Shown here in pieces: positions 14,799 to 24,051 of a stretch of DNA of 48,847 nt (the first letter of the stretch is position 1; each line of letters starts with the position of its first letter). The position numbers and the translations under genes are program-made. The notes below the pieces were generated by a model. That model worked only from the letters and a program-made list of their open reading frames with translations, ran no database searches and was not told where the DNA came from. The DNA is from an uncultured Desulfovibrio sp. (GTDB taxonomy: Bacteria; Desulfobacterota; Desulfovibrionia; Desulfovibrionales; Desulfovibrionaceae): positions 1-48,847 of the forward strand of contig NZ_CASDOY010000008.1 in the NCBI RefSeq assembly GCF_949282365.1. Reading direction: 5' to 3'.

Positions 14799-15902
14799 AT
14801 GTCATATTTATCTATAGATGAAATTCAAAATTATTTGGCCTCATCTTTTTTTAATAGAACAAATGATTCAAAAAAAGCCTCGGGAAGAGCTCTTGGAACT
14901 TTTATTGAAATAATAACATATTATTTATTAAAATCATGGGGATTTCACCAAAATATGTCAATAGAGACTCAACTTCCTGAATATGGTGTCCCCTCTTTAA
15001 CACATAATGTAGAATTTACACTTCATAAAAGTGAAGGGTGTGCTAGTGTAGATATTTCCAATTTATCTAAATTGACAACTTCAGCTATTATTAAAAATTT
15101 TAGTCTAAATAATGCTGGATTTATTAAGGCTAGCTCAAAAAAAGTTTATTGCAAAGGTAGCTCTGTGATTAAGAATGGAGCTCTTCTTGGGCGAGATGAT
15201 AATTATTTTTATGTATCATATGTGGACACTATGCGTAAAATATGTTTTTACTCAAAATTAGTCAATCAGCCATTTGCTATGGTCGAATGTAAGCGAGTTG
15301 GGAAAGAAGGGGACTCGAAAGGCCCACAGACAATTGAAAAGGCTAAACAAGGTGCGTATGTTGCTAGAACTGTATCAGCATTGCAAAAAGTAAAAAAAGA
15401 AACAGGTGAGCAATTAGGTGTTTTCTTTAACACTCAGGGAGATATAGTTTGTGGAGATTATTATGAACTTTTAGATAAAATAATTAATGGAGCCCTATCG
15501 GAGGATATTAAAAAATTTATATTGACTGTAGGTGTGGTCAGCAATCACGGTAACTGGTTTACGGCAGATAATAAAAATAAAGAACTTGAGGTGTTATGCC
15601 AATCTTATGATTGGCTTTTGTTTCTGTCAGATGAAGGACTAACATCATTTATTAGATTTATATTGCAAAATTCTGAATGTAAGAAGGCTTTTTCTCATTC
15701 ATACTCAATTGATGATAGTACAGGTAAGAAAAATATAAATATATTTACAAAATCTCAAATAAGTTGTGAGGCAGATAGAGAGCTAACAAAATATTTTAAT
15801 GATAATCAAGCTTTTATATTAAGCTGGTTTAATGTATTATCACCTTGTTCAGGGACAATGGACTTATTGAAGGCTCAATTGAATAAATTGGGTGGAGAAT
15901 AA
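14799..15902 (+). CDS. Putative type II restriction endonuclease
   Basis: A 367-residue protein encoded by strongly AT-rich DNA, unlike the neighbours. FAMVECKRVGKEGDSKG (around residue 165) fits the ExK part of a PD-(D/E)XK nuclease core, with FTLHKSEG upstream as a possible source of further acidic residues. Specific homology is not evident to me, so the nuclease call rests on this motif plus position: a DNA adenine methyltransferase gene begins 2 bp after its stop. TAAGGAG sits 5-6 bases before the ATG. A restriction enzyme ahead of its methylase is common in compact type II systems. It would cut unmethylated DNA in the cytoplasm; the recognition site is unknown. Confidence 0.65.
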   Translation: MSYLSIDEIQNYLASSFFNRTNDSKKASGRALGTFIEIITYYLLKSWGFHQNMSIETQLPEYGVPSLTHNVEFTLHKSEGCASVDISNLSKLTTSAIIKNFSLNNAGFIKASSKKVYCKGSSVIKNGALLGRDDNYFYVSYVDTMRKICFYSKLVNQPFAMVECKRVGKEGDSKGPQTIEKAKQGAYVARTVSALQKVKKETGEQLGVFFNTQGDIVCGDYYELLDKIINGALSEDIKKFILTVGVVSNHGNWFTADNKNKELEVLCQSYDWLLFLSDEGLTSFIRFILQNSECKKAFSHSYSIDDSTGKKNINIFTKSQISCEADRELTKYFNDNQAFILSWFNVLSPCSGTMDLLKAQLNKLGGE

Positions 15903-15904
15903 AA

Positions 15905-16486
15905 ATGACTGCAGGTAGGACAAATATTAATCAAAAATCAACTAGTTGGTGTACTCCCCCTAAATATGTTGAGGCACTAGAAAAATTTTTTAGTGCAGGC
16001 ATTGATCTTGATCCTTGTTCTAATAAATACTCTTTAGTTAATTCAAAGGTCCGCTATATACTTCCAGAAGATGGTTTGCAAAAGGAATGGAAATTTAAAA
16101 CAATTTTTGTTAATCCACCATATGGTGCTGACAAAGAACGGGGTACGACTATTAAGAATTGGATTGCTAAATGTGAGGAGGCAAATAGACGATATCATGC
16201 AGAAGTTATTGCACTTATACCTGTAGCAACAAATACGCGACATTGGAAAGAGTACATTTTTGGAAAGGCAAGTGGAATTTGTTTTCTATATGATACACGA
16301 CTAAAATTTTGGATTAATGGTCAATGTGATGATAAAGGGGCTCCTATGTCCTGTGCAATTGTATATTGGGGTAAAAATGTAAAAAAGTTTATATATATTT
16401 TTTCTAAGTTTGGTGCAGCATTAGATTTAACACCCAGTGTTGGTATGTCGTTTGGAAGTGAAAATAATCAGTTTAAATTATTATAA
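15905..16486 (+). CDS. DNA N6-adenine methyltransferase (Dam-type, phage-like)
   Basis: A 193-residue protein with the architecture of the phage-type Dam family (PF05869 group): an N-terminal TSWCTPPKYVEALEKFF, then IDLDPCSNKYSLV (SAM-binding region), the catalytic NPPY box in TIFVNPPYGADKERG (about residues 73-84), and VIALIPVATNTRHWKEYI. It transfers a methyl group from SAM to adenine N6. It starts 2 bp after the putative nuclease stop, so the pair form one transcript and a plausible restriction-modification unit. Codon use and base composition (about one third G+C) mark it as horizontally acquired. An orphan or phage-defence-evasion methylase is the alternative. Confidence 0.85.
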   Translation: MTAGRTNINQKSTSWCTPPKYVEALEKFFSAGIDLDPCSNKYSLVNSKVRYILPEDGLQKEWKFKTIFVNPPYGADKERGTTIKNWIAKCEEANRRYHAEVIALIPVATNTRHWKEYIFGKASGICFLYDTRLKFWINGQCDDKGAPMSCAIVYWGKNVKKFIYIFSKFGAALDLTPSVGMSFGSENNQFKLL

Positions 16487-16539
16487 ACTCGTTCTCCCTG
16501 CATACCAAATAAATTTTTGCTCTTAGTATAGATGATTCA

Positions 16540-17910
<1,371 letters not shown>

Positions 17911-18441
17911 GGTCACTCCGTGAGTGTTACGGGTTGGCAAGGCGGGAGCGGCGGACAGGCGTTGCCCGCGGGGGAGGCGGGGACGGTATCCCGGCGGCGT
18001 GCTGCTGCGGCCTGACCGGCATGGACCGGGCGTCCGCCACGGAGCGCCGGGGCGGCTGTTGCCGGATGCCCGCGGCGCAGGGGACGGCCGGCCGGGCGGT
18101 CAATGGCCCGCAGCGATCCGGTGGGCAGTGCGTCCGGCGGCCCGTCCGGTCAGGTGGCCTGTGGGCCGGGAAGGCCCGGCGCGCTGCTGCGGCTCCCGGG
18201 ACCCGCCCCTTGTAATACAGGCGCCCCCGCAGGTAAAGGCGGCCCGCAACAGCCCGGCTCCCGTGCGCACGGAGGAAGAGCAGGGGGAAGCTTGGCCGGA
18301 AGGTGCCCTTGCGACCGGCTCCAGCGCGCACGGGGAAAAACTTGCCCCCACGCGCTGTGGGAGGCGGGAATGGCCTGTCCCTGTCCGCACGGGAAAGGGC
18401 CGCGCTTGCAGCAGGCCGGACAAGACGTTACACAGGGAGGC
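17911..18441. other. Gene-free stretch upstream of cobT
   Basis: About 530 bp of very GC-rich DNA between divergent htrA and cobT. No gene is supported. I searched it for a cobalamin riboswitch and found no B12 box or matching core. It holds the repeated units described at 18254-18392. No clear promoter boxes are visible. Confidence 0.55.
18254..18392 (+). repeat. Three degenerate hairpin units with about 60-bp spacing
   Basis: CCGGCTCCCGTGCGCACGG (18254-18272) and CCGGCTCCAGCGCGCACGG (18315-18333) are 61 bp apart and differ at three bases. A weaker third unit ends CCGCACGGG (18385-18393), 59 bp further. Each contains a C-rich arm, a GCGCAC centre and a G-rich arm. The spacing recalls the 1449/1509 repeats, whose units are similar in sequence. 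Confidence 0.5.
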
Positions 18442-19539
18442 ATGAAGCAAGTTCCTGTACATCGTGAGGCTGTGGAAGTGCCCGCCCTGCCGGGCCTCTT
18501 TATCCGTCCCGTGGAAAGCGCCCTGCTGGAGCGGGCCCAGGCCCATCTGGACGATCTGACCAAACCGCGCGGCAGTCTGGGGCGCCTGGAAGAGCTGGCG
18601 CGGCGGCTGTACGCCATGGCCGGCGGCGTGACGCCGCTGGACGTGAGCCCGGCCCTGATGCTGACCGTGGCCGGGGATCACGGGGTGGCGGCCCGGGGCG
18701 TCTCGCCCATGCCGCAGGCCGTGACCCGCCAGATGACGCTCAATTTCCTCAATGGCGGCGCGGGCGTCAATGTGCTGTGCCGCAGCAGCGGCATGGACTT
18801 GCGCGTGGTGGACGCCGGTTGCGCCGGCGGGCCCTACGAGCCCCACCCGCTGCTCATCGACCGCCGTCTGGGCGACGGCACCGCCGACATCAGCCAGGGC
18901 CCGGCCATGAGCCGCGAGACCAGCCTGCGGGGCCTGCGGCACGGTATCGGGCTGGTGGAGGAGTTCGCGGACAAGGGCTACCGCTGTTTCGGCACCGGAG
19001 AGATGGGCATCGGCAATTCCACACCGGCCACGGCCATCAACTGCGCGCTCTTCGGTTTCGATCCCGACGAGGCCACGGGCCCGGGCGCGGGCTCGGACCC
19101 CGAACGGGTGCGCCACAAGGCGGCCGTGGTGCGCCGGGCGCTGGAAGTCAACGCCGCGGCCCTCAGGGGCGACGCCGTGGACATCCTGGCCGCGCTGGGC
19201 GGCTTCGAGCTGACGATCATGGCCGGCATCATGCTGGGGGCCGCATCCCGTGGTCTGCCCGTGCTGGTGGACGGCTTCATCTGCAGCGCCGCCTATGCCG
19301 CGGCGGTACGCATCTGCCCGCTGGTGGCCCAGTACGCCATCCTGTCCCATGCCTCGGCCGAGCCCGGCCATGTGCCCGCCCTGGGGGCCCTGGACAGCGG
19401 CACGCCCCTGCTGCATCTGGGCATGCGTCTGGGCGAGGGCACCGGCGGTGCCGTGGCCTATCACCTGCTGCGTTGCGCTGTAAACATATTCAATGAAATG
19501 GCCACCTTTGCCGAGGCGAAGGTGGACGAAGGCCTGTGA
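18442..19539 (+). CDS. cobT: Nicotinate-nucleotide-dimethylbenzimidazole phosphoribosyltransferase
   Basis: A 365-residue CobT. Hallmarks in order: LTKPRGSLGRLEELA, MLTVAGDHGVAARGVS, QMTLNFLNGGAGVNVL, TGEMGIGNSTPATAI, GGFELTIMAGIML, LVDGFICSAA, and GMRLGEGTGGAVA, whose Glu corresponds to the catalytic base known in the Salmonella enzyme. It makes alpha-ribazole phosphate from the lower-ligand base and nicotinate mononucleotide during assembly of the cobamide nucleotide loop. GGGAGG precedes the ATG. Its stop shares a base with the next ATG (TGATG), so an ABC ATPase gene is co-translated. Confidence 0.95.
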   Translation: MKQVPVHREAVEVPALPGLFIRPVESALLERAQAHLDDLTKPRGSLGRLEELARRLYAMAGGVTPLDVSPALMLTVAGDHGVAARGVSPMPQAVTRQMTLNFLNGGAGVNVLCRSSGMDLRVVDAGCAGGPYEPHPLLIDRRLGDGTADISQGPAMSRETSLRGLRHGIGLVEEFADKGYRCFGTGEMGIGNSTPATAINCALFGFDPDEATGPGAGSDPERVRHKAAVVRRALEVNAAALRGDAVDILAALGGFELTIMAGIMLGAASRGLPVLVDGFICSAAYAAAVRICPLVAQYAILSHASAEPGHVPALGALDSGTPLLHLGMRLGEGTGGAVAYHLLRCAVNIFNEMATFAEAKVDEGL

Positions 19540-20519
19540 TGGAAAGCGGACAATCCCTGCTCCGGCTGGAGGACGTGTGCTGCCATTTCCCGGTGCGGCA
19601 GAGCCTGCTGGGCGAAGTGCGCCGGCTGCGGGCCGTGGACGGTGTGAGCTTCAGCCTGCGGCCGGGCCAGAGCCTCGGGCTGGTGGGCGAATCCGGCTGC
19701 GGCAAGTCCACGCTGGGGCGTCTGGCCTGCGGCCTGCAGCGCCCCACCGGCGGCAGCATCCTGTTCCGGGGGGAGCCCCTGCCCCCGGCCGGAGCGGACA
19801 GCCGGGCCGCCGGACGCATCCAGATGGTCTTCCAGGATCCTTTTTCCTCCCTGGACCCGCGCTGCACCGTGGGGAGCTCGGTGGAAGAGAGCCTGATCCC
19901 CGGCCGGGAACTGCTGCGGAAAGAACGGCGGGAGCGGGTGCGCGAGATGTTCGCCACCGTGGGCCTGGCCGGTCTGGAAAAGCGTTATCCACACGAGTTC
20001 TCCGGCGGGCAGCGCCAGCGCATCGCCGTGGCCCGGGCGCTCATGACCCGTCCCGACGTCATCGTCTGCGACGAGCCGGTCTCGGCCCTGGATGCCTCGG
20101 TGCAGGCCCAGATCCTCAACCTGCTGCGGCAGATGCAGGAGGACTTCGGCCCCGCCTACCTGTTCATCTCCCATGATCTGGCCGTGGTGGGCTTCATGTG
20201 CCCGCGCATCATGGTTATGTATCTGGGCAGGCTGGTGGAGGAGGGCCCGCGCGAACGCCTGCTGCGCGAACCGGCCCATCCCTATACCCGGGCCCTGCTG
20301 GCCTCGGTGCCTTCCTTCGAAGCCCTGCGCGGCGGACAGGGCGGCGGGCGTGCTCCCCTGCAGACCATCAGGGGCGAGCTGCCGAGCCCGCTGGATCCGC
20401 CGTCGGGCTGCCGCTTCCATCCCCGCTGTCCGCAGGCCACGGAACGCTGCCGCCGGGAAGACCCGCTCTGGCAGGAGCTGGAGCCGGGCTGGCGGGTACG
20501 TTGCCATCTCTATGCCTGA
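19539..20519 (+). CDS. Oligopeptide/dipeptide ABC transporter ATPase (OppF/DppF type)
   Basis: A 326-residue ABC ATPase. Walker A is GESGCGKST (about residues 53-61), the Q-loop is MVFQDPFSSLDPR, the signature is FSGGQRQR, Walker B is VIVCDEPVSALDASVQ and the H-loop is LFISHDLAVV. The C-terminal extension GCRFHPRCPQATERCRRE with its cysteines is diagnostic of the Opp/Dpp family (possible Fe-S or structural Cys cluster). It would energise peptide, nickel or other solute import at the inner membrane. No permease, binding protein or OppD partner lies nearby, so it must pair with subunits elsewhere. It is translationally coupled to cobT (TGATG). Confidence 0.9.
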   Translation: MESGQSLLRLEDVCCHFPVRQSLLGEVRRLRAVDGVSFSLRPGQSLGLVGESGCGKSTLGRLACGLQRPTGGSILFRGEPLPPAGADSRAAGRIQMVFQDPFSSLDPRCTVGSSVEESLIPGRELLRKERRERVREMFATVGLAGLEKRYPHEFSGGQRQRIAVARALMTRPDVIVCDEPVSALDASVQAQILNLLRQMQEDFGPAYLFISHDLAVVGFMCPRIMVMYLGRLVEEGPRERLLREPAHPYTRALLASVPSFEALRGGQGGGRAPLQTIRGELPSPLDPPSGCRFHPRCPQATERCRREDPLWQELEPGWRVRCHLYA

Positions 20520-21055
20520 CCGGGAGGGAGCCGGGCCGCCGGGCAGGCCTTCCCCCGCCGCAGGAGCCTGCCGATGGTCCGGGCTGCCAGGCCTGCGCCC
20601 TGGCCCCTTCTCCGCGCCGGAGGGAGCGTGCTTCCCCGGATGTCCCTTCCTCCCCAAAGGCGCTATCCCGCCATGCGCTCCCGTGACACGGTAGCCAAGC
20701 CTGCCGGCCGCCGCTGGTACGGGGAGGCGCACCGGAGCGCGCCAGCCATCCCCCGTGGTCCTGCCCGGTGCGGACGGGGCCGGGATCAGGGGCGGGAGCA
20801 GGACGGGGCGGGCGAGACAGGGGCAAGATCCGGGGCCCGGCAGCGGCGGTGCGGGCTGCCGCCATCTGCGCTGGGAGACCTATCTGCCTCACCTTGCCTG
20901 CGTCGTTTCCTTTTGTGCGTCCGGCCGGCGCCGAAGGACGCGCCGGTCCTCAGGAGGGGATGGTCGGGCCGTCAGCAGGGACAGGGATGTTTTTTATTGA
21001 AAATGAAATTCTTTTTCTATAAAATCGGACCAAACATCCCCAAGGAGACGATCGT
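20520..21055. other. Gene-free stretch, with promoter at its right end
   Basis: About 535 bp, GC-rich, with no gene I can support. Small dyads occur (CTCC-GCGCC-GGAG near 20610-20622). At its right end a patch of AT-rich DNA carries TTGAAA (20997-21002) and TAAAAT (21020-21025) with a 17-bp spacer, a plausible promoter for the small gene at 21056. Confidence 0.55.
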
Positions 21056-21364
21056 ATGGACAATCGCTTCGGCACCACTTCCGGCATGGTCATCCAGACC
21101 GTGGTGGAGAACGGGCAGGAACTCTGCCTGGCCATCGACGAACGTGGCCTGTATCTGACCAGCGCCCGCTATCTGGACAAGAATCTGGCCGATCCGCACC
21201 GTTATTCCGGCAGCAGGGCGACCACCAAAGCCCGCCTGCTGGCCCTGGATCTTGACCCCGTCCGTCTGGCCGAGGCCAATGCCCACCGCATCCCCAGCTA
21301 TGAAGGCGACGTCAAGAAGAAGATCAATCCCCTCAAGGCTTCCAAGCGCGGCCTTAGGGGTTGA
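21056..21364 (+). CDS. Small unknown protein
   Basis: A 102-residue basic, soluble protein with no signal peptide or cysteine cluster. Stretches such as VVENGQELCLAIDERGLYLTSARYLDKNL and the Lys-rich end VKKKINPLKASKRGL are distinctive, but I do not recognise a family. It is supported as a gene by a good promoter (TTGAAA-17-TAAAAT) and AAGGAG 7-8 bases before the ATG, together with codon use like its neighbours. It stands alone: no gene follows on the same strand for 2.6 kb. Confidence 0.7.
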   Translation: MDNRFGTTSGMVIQTVVENGQELCLAIDERGLYLTSARYLDKNLADPHRYSGSRATTKARLLALDLDPVRLAEANAHRIPSYEGDVKKKINPLKASKRGLRG

Positions 21365-21914
21365 GCCGCAGGTCCGGCATCCCGTCGCGCGGACGGCGGG
21401 ATGCCTCCCATCCTGGTCGCGGGAAAGATGTGCGTTACGCATGGCCCGCACGGGCGCTGGCTGCCGCTTCCCGCTTCCTGGCGTCCGTATGCCTGCATGG
21501 CCTGCGACGTCCCGCGCGGGCGGGAGCATACGGGGCCCCGGACGGCGGCCTGTTTGGGCGGCGGGTGGTTCCGTGCAGGCGGCGGGGCGCCGCCCTCCGG
21601 TCGTCCTTGCCGGCGGTCCCCGACGGCAGCCCGGCCTGTGACGGGGCCCTGAAAGCGAAGACGCCCGGCAGGAGAGGCCGGGCGTTCGATGTTCCAGCAG
21701 TGGAAGGGCGGTCATCCCTGTGCGCCTTGTGTCCAGACAGGACGGAAGGCAGGAAGAGCCGCCTGGCTTTTTCATGGCGCCGGAGGAGGTGACGACCAGG
21801 GGCGTGCGTGCGGCGCTCCGCCCATCCCCGGAAGCAGGTGTTTTTGGAGATGGGGCGGGGCGAAGGGACCTGCGGGCGCCAGCAAGCGGTCCTTCTCCCC
21901 TGCCACCCTCCTTC
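21365..21914. other. Gene-free stretch between the small gene and speA
   Basis: About 550 bp between convergent genes. It includes a perfect 9-bp stem ACGCCCGGC / GCCGGGCGT (21661-21685, loop AGGAGAG), terminator-like but without a good T-run. An imperfect hairpin GGGG...AAGGGACC / GGTCCTTCTCCCC (about 21855-21900) lies just past the speA stop. No gene is seen. Confidence 0.55.
21661..21685. terminator. Terminator-like hairpin
   Basis: A perfect 9-bp stem with a 7-base loop in the gap between convergent genes. The U-tract is weak on both strands, so efficiency is doubtful. Confidence 0.4.
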
Positions 21915-23831
21915 CTAGCGTTCGAAATAGGTATAGCCGCGCAGGCCGTCTTCAAATGCCTGCAGCATGGCGAAGCGGTCGCTGGGCGTCAGGCGGCCGG
22001 CCCGCACGGCGCGTTCGGCCGTGGAGCGCAGGTCGTCCAGGATGCGGCGCGGATCGTATTCCACATAGCTCAGGATGTCGGCCACGGAGTCGCCGCGTAT
22101 CTCGCGCACATATTCGTAACCGCCGTCGGCATCGACGCGGATGGAGACCACGTTGGTGTCGCCCATGAGGTTGTGCAGGTCGCCCAGGGTCTCCTGATAG
22201 GCGCCCACCAGGAACACACCCAGATAGTATTCCTCGCCGTCCTGCAGGGGGTGCAGGTCCAGGGTGGACTTGAGGCCCTGGGGGTCGATGAAGTGGTCGA
22301 TGCGGCCGTCGGAATCGCAGGTGATGTCCGAGATGATGCCCTGGCGCGAGGGGAATTCATTGAGGCGGTGCACCGGCATCACCGGGAAGAGCTGGTCGAT
22401 GGCCCAGCTGTCGGGCAGGGACTGGAAGACGCTGAAGTTGCCGTAATAGATGTCGGCCAGGCTGACGTCGATGTCCCGCAGGTCGCGGGGCACGGTCTTG
22501 AGCTTCACCTTCTCCTGGGCGATGCGCATGATGATGGCCCAGAAGAAGCGCTCGGAAAGCGTGCGCTGGCGCAGGTTCACGCGGCCCGTGGAAAAGAGCT
22601 TGCGCATCTCGTCGCGGTAATAGATGGCGTCGTTGTAGCATTCCTGCAGGTTGCGCAGGCTGATGTTGCCGTAGACCTCGCGCATGTTGAGCACGGGCTC
22701 GGGCGTGTCTTCGGGCAGTTCGGCGGGCAGCTGGGCCTCTTCCACGGCGCTCACGTCCAGCACGTTGAACAGCAGCACGGAATAATAGGCCACCGTGGCG
22801 CGGCCCGATTCGGTGATGATGTGCGGATGCGCCACCTGCTGCTCGTCGAGGATGCTCATGATGGCTTCCACGATGTCGGCGCTGTACTCGTCCAGATTGT
22901 AGTTGCGCGACGAGATGTAGTTGGTGTGCGAGCCGTCATAGTCCACGGCCAGGCCGCCGCCCAGGTCGAGGTAGCCCATGGGCGCGCCCTCCTGCACCAG
23001 GCCCACATAGAGGCGCGCGCCTTCCATGACGCCGGTGCGGATGTCGCGGATATTGGAGACCTGCGAACCCAGGTGGTAATGCAGCAGGCGGAAGCAGTCC
23101 AGCATGTCGCAGGCCTTGAGCTTGTCCACCACGTCCACGATCTGGGCCGGGGAAAGGCCGAAGGTGGAGCGCTCGCCGCCGGAGTCGGTCCAGTGGCCGC
23201 TGGCCTTGACCGCCAGCTTGGCGCGCACGCCGATGTTGGGCCGGATGCCCAGCTCGCGGCTGCGGGCCAGCAGCACGTCCAGTTCGCTGGGCATCTCCAG
23301 CACGAAGAAGAGGTTGAGGCCCAGGCGCTGGGCCTGCAGGCCCAGGTCGATGAATTCCTCGTCCTTGTAGCCGTTGCAGATGATGCAGGCCTCGGTGTCG
23401 CGCATCAGGGAGACGGCGGCGATGAGTTCCGCCTTGGAGCCCACCTCCAGCCCGTGATGGTAGCGGGCGCCGAACTGGGCGATCTTTTCCACCACCTGCT
23501 GCTGCTGGTTGACCTTGATGGGGAAGACCCCGCGATATTCGCCCTTGTAGTTCAGGTTCTTGATGGCCTTGCGGAAGGACTCGTGCAGGCTGGCGATACG
23601 GGAGTCGAGGATGTTTTCCACACGCAGCAGCACCGGCATGTCATAACCGCGCTCACGCAGGCCGGAGATGATCTCCGGGATGGAGACCTGCGGCCCCTTG
23701 GGGCCCTGCGGGCAGACGACCACGTCCCCCGCCTCGGAAATATTGAAGAAGCCGGCTCCCCAGTTGCGGATACCGTAAAGCTCGATGGAATCTTCCACCC
23801 GCCACTGCTGCAATGCGCGGTTTTTTGCCAA
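21915..23831 (-). CDS. speA: Biosynthetic arginine decarboxylase SpeA
   Basis: A protein of about 638 residues with SpeA features: YGIRNWGAGFFNI at the N-terminus, the PLP-lysine segment GVFPIKVNQQQ, HGLEVGSKAEL, LHYHLGSQVSNI, YLDLGGGLAVDYDGS and the C-terminal GYDSDTCD-like region ISDITCDSDGRID. It decarboxylates arginine to agmatine for putrescine/spermidine synthesis, needing PLP and Mg2+. The start is debatable. An in-frame ATG at 23849 has no ribosome site, whereas a TTG at 23831 (reading MAKNRALQQW) has GGAGG 8 bases upstream; I prefer the TTG. The gene is alone on its strand, with no agmatinase nearby. Confidence 0.93.
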   Translation of the reverse strand: MAKNRALQQWRVEDSIELYGIRNWGAGFFNISEAGDVVVCPQGPKGPQVSIPEIISGLRERGYDMPVLLRVENILDSRIASLHESFRKAIKNLNYKGEYRGVFPIKVNQQQQVVEKIAQFGARYHHGLEVGSKAELIAAVSLMRDTEACIICNGYKDEEFIDLGLQAQRLGLNLFFVLEMPSELDVLLARSRELGIRPNIGVRAKLAVKASGHWTDSGGERSTFGLSPAQIVDVVDKLKACDMLDCFRLLHYHLGSQVSNIRDIRTGVMEGARLYVGLVQEGAPMGYLDLGGGLAVDYDGSHTNYISSRNYNLDEYSADIVEAIMSILDEQQVAHPHIITESGRATVAYYSVLLFNVLDVSAVEEAQLPAELPEDTPEPVLNMREVYGNISLRNLQECYNDAIYYRDEMRKLFSTGRVNLRQRTLSERFFWAIIMRIAQEKVKLKTVPRDLRDIDVSLADIYYGNFSVFQSLPDSWAIDQLFPVMPVHRLNEFPSRQGIISDITCDSDGRIDHFIDPQGLKSTLDLHPLQDGEEYYLGVFLVGAYQETLGDLHNLMGDTNVVSIRVDADGGYEYVREIRGDSVADILSYVEYDPRRILDDLRSTAERAVRAGRLTPSDRFAMLQAFEDGLRGYTYFER

Positions 23832-24051
23832 TTCTTGTGCCTCCAGCATGGGAATTTTCGGATGCGTCCTGCGGCCTCGCCTGCCGCGGGATTATTATGC
23901 CTGCGCAGGGGGTAAAGTCAATTGTCCTGCCCTCCTGCCGGGGGTGGCGCGGCCTGCCGATGGCGCGGGGGCCGTCCATTTGTTTTCTTGACGCGATGTG
24001 TCTGGCGTGCAACATTTTTGAGGCATCATCCAGAATATCGTGAGGGCTGTC

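Larger units (their letters stand above)
14660..16539. mobile_element. AT-rich acquired island carrying a restriction-modification pair
   Basis: Base composition drops abruptly from about two thirds to about one third G+C near 14660 and returns at the end of the htrA gene near 16540. Both genes inside point the same way, and there is no integrase, transposase, tRNA or obvious target duplication. The right edge abuts the htrA stop codon; the left edge abuts the ferredoxin promoter. Boundaries are judged by composition only. Confidence 0.6.

Noticed and set aside
14660..16539. Prophage or integrative element
   Set aside because: Only two genes, no integrase, phage structural gene, tRNA target or flanking direct repeat is visible.
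17911..18441. Cobalamin riboswitch upstream of cobT
   Set aside because: I compared the GGGAAGGC-like and GGCCTGACCGGC-like stretches with the B12 core. The conserved B12 box and GCCACTG elements are not there in the needed order or spacing.
21401..21652. Small protein gene in the speA downstream gap
   Set aside because: The open frames there have no ribosome site, no recognisable motif and composition typical of random GC-rich frames.
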